A DNA stretch of 5,972 nt from Frankiales bacterium (GTDB lineage Bacteria; Actinomycetota; Actinomycetes; Mycobacteriales; Jatrophihabitantaceae): positions 1 through 5,972 of the forward strand of contig JAOPUY010000415.1 of the NCBI GenBank assembly GCA_025963265.1, written 5' to 3'. Numbering within the stretch: the first letter of the stretch is position 1; each line of letters begins with the position of its first letter. The notes under the pieces were generated by a model that saw only the letters and a list, made by a program, of their open reading frames with translations, ran no database searches and was not told the DNA's origin. Shown one piece after another: positions 1-5,306 of this stretch. A program made the position numbers and the translations under genes.

Positions 1-1
1 C

Positions 2-187
2 CTCAATGCGCAAGGGACGAACCTGGTCTTCGCCGAGCTAAAGGACCCGGTACGCCGCAAGATCGAACGGTATGGCCTCACCCGAACGATCACGCCACGC
101 CACTTCTTCCCCACCGTCGACGCCGCGGTGGCCGCCTACGCCGCGCAATCAGGCGCGCAATGGAAGGCCGCGGTTCAGCGAGATTGA
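2..187 (+). CDS. SulP family anion transporter, C-terminal STAS domain end (partial, 5' end missing)
   Basis: Only the last 61 residues and the TGA stop are in the window. The visible part reads LVFAELKDPVRRKIERYGL, then a spacer, then HFFPTVDAAVAAYA. A strand-helix with an 'AELKDPV..KIERYGL' pattern followed by 'FFPTV..AV.AY' is typical of the end of the cytoplasmic STAS domain of SulP-type sulfate, bicarbonate or other anion transporters. In that family the STAS domain follows a membrane domain of 10-14 helices, which would lie upstream of the window. The substrate cannot be told from this piece. A free-standing STAS (anti-sigma-antagonist-like) protein is the main alternative, but the FAELKDPV/FFPT combination favours SulP. 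The gene is convergent with the hydrolase gene that follows; 33 bp separate the two stops and contain no convincing hairpin terminator. Confidence 0.8.
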   Translation, partial: LNAQGTNLVFAELKDPVRRKIERYGLTRTITPRHFFPTVDAAVAAYAAQSGAQWKAAVQRD

Positions 188-220
188 CGAGCGCCCAGCC
201 AGCTGCAACACCTGAGGTGC

Positions 221-1003
221 TCACGCTCGGATCGATACCGGCTGGCCCGCGGGGGCGAGTAGCACCGTGGTGACCGGCGGCAACCGGGTCTGGGCGGCCA
301 GTTGCGGGCCGGGTCGGGTGTAGAGGTCCGGCCGCGTTCGCCAGAGCAGCGGCACCCGCAGCGTCCCCCAGTGAATGGGAACCGCGGTGCGAGGTTGGAT
401 CAGGCGCAACGCCTCAAGCGCCGTGGCCGGGCTCAGATGCCCTTCGCCGAGGGTCAGTCCCCAACCGCCGACCGGGAGCAGCGCAAGGTCGATGCCTGGA
501 CTGAGTTCGTGCATCTCGGCAAACAACTCGGTGTCACCGGCGAAGTAGACGCGGCTGCTGCCTTGGACGAGGTATCCGACGGGTTGGCCGAATGGCCGGG
601 CGCGCCAGGGATCGCGGCTGGCTGGATGTGCCGCCCGAACGACCCTTAGGGTCACCGTGGCGACGGCGATGGTCTCGCCGGCCACGACCTCGACGATCGG
701 CCCGCGGGCGGCCGCGGCAACCAGGTCTCCGGCCCCCCGGGGCACGACGATCGTCGTGTGCTCGTCGAAGTGCCTGAGGCTGGGCAGGTCGAGGTGATCG
801 CGGTGCAGATGCGAGATCAAGACGGCGTCGACCCTAGGCGGCAACGACGGGGGTGGCTGCGGACCGTACCAGCGCAGTGGCCCGACCTGTGTGCGCAGGA
901 TCGGATCGGTCAACAAGTGGGCGCCGGACACTTCGATGCTGACCATCGCGTGTCCCCACCAGGTGACCGAATCGGGCTGGCCAGGGCCCAGGTGACTAAG
1001 CAG
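221..1003 (-). CDS. UlaG-like metallo-beta-lactamase-fold hydrolase
   Basis: Predicted soluble cytoplasmic metal-dependent hydrolase of the MBL fold, UlaG/NAPE-PLD-like branch; the substrate is unknown. Counting from the CTG at 1003 (260 residues), the ligand set is visible: SHLHRDHLD gives His65, His67, Asp69 and His70; AAHP gives His126; FAGDTEL gives Asp157; PIHWGT gives His211. The fold opens with VTWWGHAMVSIE and LLTDPIL, usual for the family. The start is uncertain. TTG codons at 1102 and 1090 are open in frame but would overlap the upstream GH15 gene by 107 or 95 bp. The ATG at 946 would remove the first strand (TWWGHA), although GGGGA lies 6 nt before it. CTG at 1003 overlaps the GH15 stop by 8 bp, has GGAAG 9 nt upstream and keeps the whole fold, so it is chosen tentatively. 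It probably follows GH15 on one transcript and is translationally coupled to it. Confidence 0.85.
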   Translation of the reverse strand: MLSHLGPGQPDSVTWWGHAMVSIEVSGAHLLTDPILRTQVGPLRWYGPQPPPSLPPRVDAVLISHLHRDHLDLPSLRHFDEHTTIVVPRGAGDLVAAAARGPIVEVVAGETIAVATVTLRVVRAAHPASRDPWRARPFGQPVGYLVQGSSRVYFAGDTELFAEMHELSPGIDLALLPVGGWGLTLGEGHLSPATALEALRLIQPRTAVPIHWGTLRVPLLWRTRPDLYTRPGPQLAAQTRLPPVTTVLLAPAGQPVSIRA

Positions 1004-2900
1004 GTGACAGGGCTTCCGTGCCGGCCAGGTCGGCTGCCGCGGGTGCGGGCAGGAACAATCCGCTGGCGACCGTGGCTTGGTCGCGATCAAGTTGTGCGTC
1101 AAGGGTGATCGCGGCGTTGATCAGGGCCAGGTGGGTGAAGGCTTGGGGGAAGTTGCCCAGTTGCTCGCCGCTCGCGCCGATCTCCTCGGCGAACAGGCCG
1201 AGATGGTTGGCGTAGGTCAGCATCTTCTCAAAGGTCAGCCGGGCTTCGTCCACTCGGCCGGCGCGGGTCAGCGCGTCGACGTACATGAAGGTGCACAGGG
1301 AGAACGTCCCTTCGGAGCCTTTCAAGCCGTCCGGTGACGCCCCCGGGTCATAGCGGTACACCAGGCTGTCGGTCACCAACTCCGAATCCATCGCGCGCAG
1401 CGTGCTCAACCACATCGGGTCTTGCGGGGCGATGAACCCGACAGTCGACATGCGCAGCAGGGACGAGTCCAGCACCTTGTCGCCGTAGTGCTGGACGAAC
1501 GCGCTGCGCTGAGCGTTCCAGCCCTTGTCCATCACCTGCGCGTAGATGGCGTCGCGTTGGCTGATCCAGCGCTCCAACGGCGCGGGTCGACCGTGCGCGC
1601 TGGCCAGCCGGATCGCCCGATCGAAGGCCACCCAGCTCATCACGCGTCCGTAGGTGAAGTCCTTGGGACCGCCGCGGGTCTCCCAGATCCCGGCCTCGGG
1701 CTGGTCCCAATGATCGGCCAACCACTCCAGGAGCTTCACCAGCGCGCTCCACCCGGGCTGGCCGACCTGCAGACCGCGCTGGTCGGCGTAGAAGACGCTG
1801 TCGAGCGCTTCGCCGTGAATATCGAGCTGCAACTGCTCGGCCGCGCCGTTGCCGATCCGCACCGGGTAAGAGCCGCGGTAACCCTCCCAGTGGGTGAGAA
1901 CGGTCTCGCTCAGGTCGGTCGACCCGTCGACTCGGTACATGAGATTGAGCGGCGCGCCGCCGCTGGGCTGGGCCTGAACCCGGGCCAGGAGCCAGCGGCA
2001 GAAGTCGGCCGCCTCCTCGGTGTGGCCCAGCGCCAGCAGGGCATAGACCGAGAAGGAGGCATCCCGGACCCAGGTGTAGCGGTAGTCCCAGTTGCGCTCG
2101 CCGCCGACCTGCTCCGGCAGTCCCGCCGTCGGCGCGGCGACGATGCCGCCGGTCGGTGCGTAGGTCATCAGTTTCAGGGTGACCGCCGAGCGTTGCAATG
2201 TCTCGCGCCACCGCCCGCTGTAGCTGCTTCGGGCCAGCCAGGATTTCCAGAAGCGGGCGGTCTCATCGAAGAGTTGCTGAACCTCCGCGACCCGGATCGC
2301 GCGCGGCTCGTCCGCGACCGTCTCGAGGACGAGGCCGCGGGTCTGCCCGGCCCGCAAGGTCAGCGTCGCGTGCAAATCGTTGTCCTCGGTGACTCGAGCG
2401 TGGGCCAGTCGTTCATCGCCGGGTTCGCGAACGGCGTGGACGGTCACCGATCCGGCGGCGCTGCGGAATACGGCGCCGCTCGTGGTCACCTGGGCCTCGT
2501 GCGTCGCTCGTCCGTAGTCGAAGCGGGGCGCGAGCTCGACGTCAAAGGCCATCTCGCCGCGCACACAACGCACCATCCGGACTAGCCGATGCCGCTGCGT
2601 GGGAACTTTCCCGCTGATCGGCATGAAGTCATAAATCTCGCCGACGCCGGCCTCAGACAGGTACCGGGTGATCAAGATGGCGGTGTCCGGGAAGTACATC
2701 TGCTTGGTGTCGAAGACACCGGCCGACGGCCTGATCCGGAAGTGGCCGCCGCGACGGCTGTCCAACAACGCCCCGAACACGCTGGGCGAATCAAAACGAG
2801 GTGCGCAAAACCAATCGATCGACCCATCGGTCGTCACGAGGGCAGCGGTTTGCAGATCACCGATCAAGCCGTGATCTGCGATCAGTGGGTAGTCATCCAT
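996..2900 (-). CDS. Glycoside hydrolase family 15 protein (trehalase/glucoamylase-like)
   Basis: A 634-residue cytoplasmic enzyme with no signal peptide, expected to hydrolyse alpha-glucosidic bonds with inversion. Residues 1 to about 200 form the N-terminal beta-sandwich seen in bacterial GH15 proteins, opening with [34 protein letters not shown] and LLD. The (alpha/alpha)6 barrel follows, with [13 protein letters not shown] (271-283), GIWETRGG with candidate catalytic acid Glu407, and [18 protein letters not shown] with candidate base Glu579; these assignments come from the family pattern. Mycobacterial trehalases belong to GH15 and have this architecture and length, so trehalose is a fair candidate, but glucoamylase or isomaltose-type activity is not excluded. 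The frame is open to 3089, but the ATG at 2900 is chosen because GAGG lies 5 nt upstream and the conserved N-terminus begins there. It is divergent from the CYTH-like gene and is followed directly by the MBL hydrolase gene. Confidence 0.92.
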   Translation of the reverse strand: MDDYPLIADHGLIGDLQTAALVTTDGSIDWFCAPRFDSPSVFGALLDSRRGGHFRIRPSAGVFDTKQMYFPDTAILITRYLSEAGVGEIYDFMPISGKVPTQRHRLVRMVRCVRGEMAFDVELAPRFDYGRATHEAQVTTSGAVFRSAAGSVTVHAVREPGDERLAHARVTEDNDLHATLTLRAGQTRGLVLETVADEPRAIRVAEVQQLFDETARFWKSWLARSSYSGRWRETLQRSAVTLKLMTYAPTGGIVAAPTAGLPEQVGGERNWDYRYTWVRDASFSVYALLALGHTEEAADFCRWLLARVQAQPSGGAPLNLMYRVDGSTDLSETVLTHWEGYRGSYPVRIGNGAAEQLQLDIHGEALDSVFYADQRGLQVGQPGWSALVKLLEWLADHWDQPEAGIWETRGGPKDFTYGRVMSWVAFDRAIRLASAHGRPAPLERWISQRDAIYAQVMDKGWNAQRSAFVQHYGDKVLDSSLLRMSTVGFIAPQDPMWLSTLRAMDSELVTDSLVYRYDPGASPDGLKGSEGTFSLCTFMYVDALTRAGRVDEARLTFEKMLTYANHLGLFAEEIGASGEQLGNFPQAFTHLALINAAITLDAQLDRDQATVASGLFLPAPAAADLAGTEALSPA

Positions 2901-2903
2901 CGG

Positions 2904-2909
2904 TCCCTC
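2904..2909 (-). promoter_or_regulatory. Ribosome binding site of the GH15 gene
   Basis: On the minus strand the sequence reads TGAGGGACCG directly before the ATG at 2900. GAGG is 5 nt from the start codon, which supports this start over the longer open frame. The site lies just outside the possible long-range stem at 2911-3006, so folding of that structure on a minus-strand transcript could affect access to it; this is inference. Confidence 0.65.
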
Positions 2910-2985
2910 ACGGTCAGCCCGGGTCGCCAGGCAACGGCGCGATTGGCGACGAGACTTCAGCCTGGCTGCGTCCGGCCCAGCCGTC

Positions 2986-3023
2986 ATCATCCGCATCGGG
3001 TGACCGCAAGCGCAATCATCCGC
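2986..3023. repeat. Direct repeat of ATCATCCGC, two copies 29 bp apart
   Basis: The 9-mer ATCATCCGC occurs at 2986-2994 and at 3015-3023, with starts 29 bp apart (close to three helical turns). The first copy overlaps the single-stranded part of the possible three-way junction, and the second ends just before the GAGGAGGAG Shine-Dalgarno sequence. It could be a pair of regulator half-sites in the divergent promoter region, or chance; no regulator gene lies nearby. Confidence 0.35.
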
Positions 3024-3038
3024 TGAGGAGGAGAGCGA

Positions 3039-3062
3039 ATGGCAGGCAAGGAGGGATCGTGA
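3039..3062 (+). CDS. Possible seven-codon leader peptide
   Basis: The ATG at 3039 is preceded by GAGGAGGAG (3025-3033) at a spacing of 5 nt, one of the best ribosome binding sites in the window. The frame reads MAGKEGS and stops at TGA 3060-3062. That stop overlaps a GTG at 3059 (GTGA), which opens an N-terminally longer version of the next gene and has its own AAGGAGG (3048-3054) 4 nt upstream, inside the short frame. After the TGA the same frame stays open for 30 more codons to TAG at 3153. It could be a leader peptide that couples translation, the start of a decayed gene broken by a TGA, or a chance frame. No ribosome-stalling motif or biased amino-acid run is present. Confidence 0.35.
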   Translation: MAGKEGS

Positions 3063-3177
3063 TTCTTCCAGTTCAAGGGGGCCGCGCATGGCGCACCCGG
3101 ATCGGACCTACCCCGAAGGCGACTCTGGCGCGCCGGTGCGTCGGGCGGCGGATAGCTGCGCCCCCGAGTGGACGAAC

Positions 3178-3182
3178 GGGAG
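3178..3182 (+). promoter_or_regulatory. Ribosome binding site choosing the GTG at 3188
   Basis: GGGAG lies 5 nt before the GTG at 3188. It supports starting the CYTH-like protein here rather than at the GTG at 3059, which also has a strong site (AAGGAGG at 3048-3054). The choice also rests on the residues encoded between the two GTG codons, which are arginine-rich and look non-domain-like. Confidence 0.5.
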
Positions 3183-3187
3183 CCTCG

Positions 3188-3847
3188 GTGGCCGGAAATA
3201 ATCTGAGCTCGGCCGACGAGGGTGGTCCCCCGAGGCTCGAGGTTCGCTGGATCCGAGCCGGTGAACCCGCGGCCGGAGTGCTGCAGTGGTTCAACCGGTT
3301 TCCCACCGTGACGGAATCGCGAGCGGATGACTATCTGATCAGGCCGGATCTGGTGGGGCTTTCAGCCAAGATCCGGGGCGGTGGGGCTCTAGAGGTCAAG
3401 GTGTATCGGGGGAGCCCGGGGTGGTTCGAAGTGCCGGGATGCGCTCGCGGTGTCCTGGAGTACTGGCAGCGCTGGTCGTTCCCGGTCCCGTTAGCCGAGC
3501 CCGGCGCCGCCGGCTTGCCGAGTTGGAAGCAGGTTCGCAAGGTCCGGCGAACGACCTTTCTCGCCGTCATCGGCGGTCGTCTGTCCGCGTCACGGACGCG
3601 GCCGGAGGAGGGCACGGTGTGCGCGGTCGAGCTCGCCCAGATCGAGGCGGATGCCATGGCGTGGTGGAGCCTGGGGTTCGAGGCCATGGGTGTGCCCGAG
3701 GAGCTAGGACCGCTCCTCCACGCGAGCGCGGCGACCGTGTTCCACCAGCTGCCGCCCGAGGACAGGCAGTTCTCAGGACAGGAAAGCGGTTCCTATCAGC
3801 AGTGGCTGCGCACGCAATACGGCGGTAGCGGATCGAGCTCCACGTGA
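3188..3847 (+). CDS. Unrecognised protein with CYTH-like strand pattern
   Basis: A 219-residue soluble protein with no signal peptide or membrane segment. I do not recognise it by name. The predicted strands run LEVRW (17-21), DDYLI (47-51), VGLSAKIRG (56-64), ALEVKVYR (67-74), WQRWSFPV (93-100), RRTTFLAV (120-127), GTVCAVELAQIE (142-153) and WWSLGFEAMG (159-168). About eight antiparallel strands rich in alternating Glu, Lys and Arg resemble CYTH/triphosphate-tunnel barrels, which bind polyphosphates, nucleotides or thiamine triphosphate, but the N-terminal ExExK signature is not clear (LEVRWIRAGE instead). The CYTH link is therefore inference. The GTG at 3188 is chosen because GGGAG lies 5 nt upstream; a GTG at 3059 with AAGGAGG upstream would add 43 arginine-rich residues. 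The stop overlaps the GTG start of the DUF2254 gene, so the two are probably made together. Confidence 0.75.
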   Translation: MAGNNLSSADEGGPPRLEVRWIRAGEPAAGVLQWFNRFPTVTESRADDYLIRPDLVGLSAKIRGGGALEVKVYRGSPGWFEVPGCARGVLEYWQRWSFPVPLAEPGAAGLPSWKQVRKVRRTTFLAVIGGRLSASRTRPEEGTVCAVELAQIEADAMAWWSLGFEAMGVPEELGPLLHASAATVFHQLPPEDRQFSGQESGSYQQWLRTQYGGSGSSST

Positions 3848-5109
3848 GCGATCAAGCCAGATCGGGGTCGGTAATGATGCTGCGTCTGCATCACCGGTTG
3901 CGCCCAGGGGTAATCGTGCTGGGCTACGTCCTGATCGCGCTCGGCGTCTCGGTTGTCCTGGTTCACGTCAGCCGCGGCTCGACCGTCACCGCCGCGACGG
4001 CCCGGGAAGCGCTGTTCGCGATCGCGGCCGGCATGCTCCCGGCTATCGCGGTGCTCTTTTCGCTGCTGTTCGTCGTGGTGCAGTGGGCGCATACAACGTT
4101 CTCGCCGAGGCTGCGGCTATTCCGCGATGCCCCCTTGTTATGGCATGCCTTCGGCCTTTTCACCGGCACAATCGCCTATGCCCTCGCTGAGGGTCTCCTC
4201 ATCGCCGATCGCGACCAAGTGTCAGCCGCTACCGAGCTATTCGGCTTCGCCGCGGCCGCCGCCAGCGTCACCGTGGCGGCTGTCCTGGTCAGGTATGCCC
4301 TTGACTCGATCGAGCTACCGACGGTGCTCGACGCCTTGAGCCGTCAGGGAATGGCCGTGATCGACGAGGTGCACCCCGATGACTTGCGCGCCGATGCTCG
4401 GCCTTCTGAACCGGCACTGCAGCCGGTCACCCAATCCGTGCGGTGTCTGTCCTCGGGGTTGCTGCAGGAGATCGACCTGCCCGCGCTGGTCGAGCTGGCC
4501 GTGGCCGCCGGCGGATCTCTTCGCCTGCAGGCCATGGTCGGCGACAGCCTGTCCCAGGATCAGCCGGTGATGACGGTGAGCGCGCCGGTGCTCATCGACG
4601 AGCCGAAGCTCAATCGCTGCCTGCGACTCGGCGTGGAGCGCACGTTCGGCCAGGACCCAAAGTACGTTCTGCGGATCCTGGCCGACATCGGGGTGCGGGC
4701 GCTCTCACCGGCCGTGAACGATCCCACCACAGCGGTCGAAGTGCTCAACGTCGTCGAGCGGCTGCTCGCGCGGCTGGCCACCCGGGACCTCGGAAACGGG
4801 GTCCAATGCGACGCCACCGGCACGGCCCGGGTGGTGTTTCCCACCGCGGACTGGGAGGACTATGTGGCCGTCGGCCTCGATGAGATCCGGCTGTATGCAA
4901 GCCCGGCGATCCAGGTCTCGCGTCGCCTCGTGAGCCTGCTTCAAACGCTGATCGACGAGGTGCCGGTCCTCCGGCGCGAGGTCCTGGCCGAACGGCTGCA
5001 GCGACTGCACCGGGCGATCGCCGAGACGTTCAACGATCCCTGCGACCGCGCCCAAGCAGCGACCCCCGATCGGCAAGGCCTTGGCGGCTCCACGGCGCCC
5101 ACGCGGTAA
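3844..5109 (+). CDS. DUF2254 family predicted membrane protein
   Basis: A 421-residue inner-membrane protein of unknown role. Four hydrophobic segments lie at about residues 22-42, 56-80, 101-121 and 132-152, followed by a roughly 260-residue soluble part. The family hallmark RTFGQDPKYVLRILADIG and then ALSPAVNDPTTAVEVL (266-302) is clear, as is the earlier FSLLFVVVQWAHTTFSPRLL-like stretch at the end of the second membrane segment. The length is normal for DUF2254. The soluble part has a small-residue-rich LRLQAMVGDSLSQDQPV strand region, possibly a beta domain. The GTG start shares bases with the preceding stop (GTGA at 3844-3847) and has no good Shine-Dalgarno sequence, which points to translational coupling. 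ATG codons at 3874 and 3877 are alternative starts that would keep all membrane segments. No terminator was seen after the stop. Confidence 0.88.
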   Translation: MSDQARSGSVMMLRLHHRLRPGVIVLGYVLIALGVSVVLVHVSRGSTVTAATAREALFAIAAGMLPAIAVLFSLLFVVVQWAHTTFSPRLRLFRDAPLLWHAFGLFTGTIAYALAEGLLIADRDQVSAATELFGFAAAAASVTVAAVLVRYALDSIELPTVLDALSRQGMAVIDEVHPDDLRADARPSEPALQPVTQSVRCLSSGLLQEIDLPALVELAVAAGGSLRLQAMVGDSLSQDQPVMTVSAPVLIDEPKLNRCLRLGVERTFGQDPKYVLRILADIGVRALSPAVNDPTTAVEVLNVVERLLARLATRDLGNGVQCDATGTARVVFPTADWEDYVAVGLDEIRLYASPAIQVSRRLVSLLQTLIDEVPVLRREVLAERLQRLHRAIAETFNDPCDRAQAATPDRQGLGGSTAPTR

Positions 5110-5306
5110 CGGCCCACAAGTCGCCCGACCCCGGATCGCTTCGCGCGTAGATCAGCAACGCACTCCGCTCCAGCAAGGCGAACTCACTAGACACGAGAAT
5201 GATGCCGTGCTTAGGTGTAATCGCTCCTCGATTGGGTGAGGACGTATTCAATGAATGCCGTCCGAACTGGTTACCGCCGGCGGCATGAGCTGAATCAGGA
5301 AGGACG
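5110..5306. other. Intergenic region upstream of the P450 gene
   Basis: These 197 bp separate the DUF2254 stop from the P450 start and probably hold the P450 promoter, although no clear -35/-10 pair was recognised. Two weak symmetric elements are visible. CACTAGACACG (5185-5195) is an imperfect complement of CGTGCTTAGGTG (5206-5217), with a 10-base loop. Closer to the gene, ATGCCG (5255-5260) can pair with CGGCAT (5281-5286), and the latter overlaps the perfect palindrome CCGCCGGCGG (5274-5283). Either could be an operator or part of the 5' leader. There is no U-tract next to a stem, so neither is called a terminator. Confidence 0.4.
5297..5304 (+). promoter_or_regulatory. Ribosome binding site of the P450 gene
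   Basis: AGGAAGGA precedes two in-frame ATG codons at 5307 and 5313. AGGA at 5297-5300 is 6 nt from the first, and AGGA at 5301-5304 is 8 nt from the second, so both starts are possible and differ by two residues. Confidence 0.65.

Larger units (their letters stand above)
2901..3038. promoter_or_regulatory. Divergent intergenic region with nested inverted repeats
   Basis: This is the first part of the 287-bp gap between the divergent GH15 and CYTH-like genes and must hold promoters for one or both. No convincing -35/-10 pair was recognised. Three nested pairings are visible. The outer stem pairs 2911-2916 CGGTCA with 3001-3006 TGACCG and 2918-2920 CCC with 2998-3000 GGG, with one bulged base. 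Inside it, GTCGCCA (2923-2929) pairs perfectly with TGGCGAC (2944-2950), and GGCTG (2964-2968) pairs with CAGCC (2978-2982). Together these would form a three-way junction in RNA of either strand. No known riboswitch core was recognised. A GC-rich sequence gives some stems by chance, so a role as a leader RNA or operator region is only possible. Confidence 0.4.

Noticed and set aside
209..219. CACCTGAGGTG between the convergent SulP and MBL stops as a terminator
   Set aside because: The arms are 5 bp with a single central base, too tight to form a hairpin, and there is no T-tract; it may be chance.
1348..2211. A 287-codon open frame on the minus strand in another frame of the GH15 gene
   Set aside because: Its arginine- and glycine-rich composition is that of a frame-shifted shadow, and the GH15 frame carries all catalytic motifs without interruption across it.
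1422..2585. A 387-codon open frame on the plus strand, antisense to the GH15 gene
   Set aside because: It lies wholly inside a convincing GH15 coding region, has no recognisable motifs, and long antisense frames are expected in GC-rich genes.
2911..3006. SAM-IV or other known riboswitch in the divergent gap
   Set aside because: A GGTCA...TGACC outer pairing and a GCCAGGCAAC stretch recall actinobacterial SAM-type elements, but the conserved core and pseudoknot sequences are not matched, and the neighbours are not methionine genes.
2901..3089. N-terminal extension of the GH15 protein by 63 residues
   Set aside because: The extension lacks family similarity, whereas the ATG at 2900 has a good Shine-Dalgarno sequence and begins exactly at the conserved N-terminus.
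2801..3187. N-terminal extension of the CYTH-like protein back into the GH15 gene
   Set aside because: The stretch is rich in Arg, Ser and Pro, is antisense to the conserved GH15 N-terminus in part, and has no domain character; a start at 3188 (or at most 3059) is better supported.
3960..4170. Short open frames on both strands within the DUF2254 gene
   Set aside because: They are shadows of a clear membrane-protein frame and have no ribosome binding sites or motifs.
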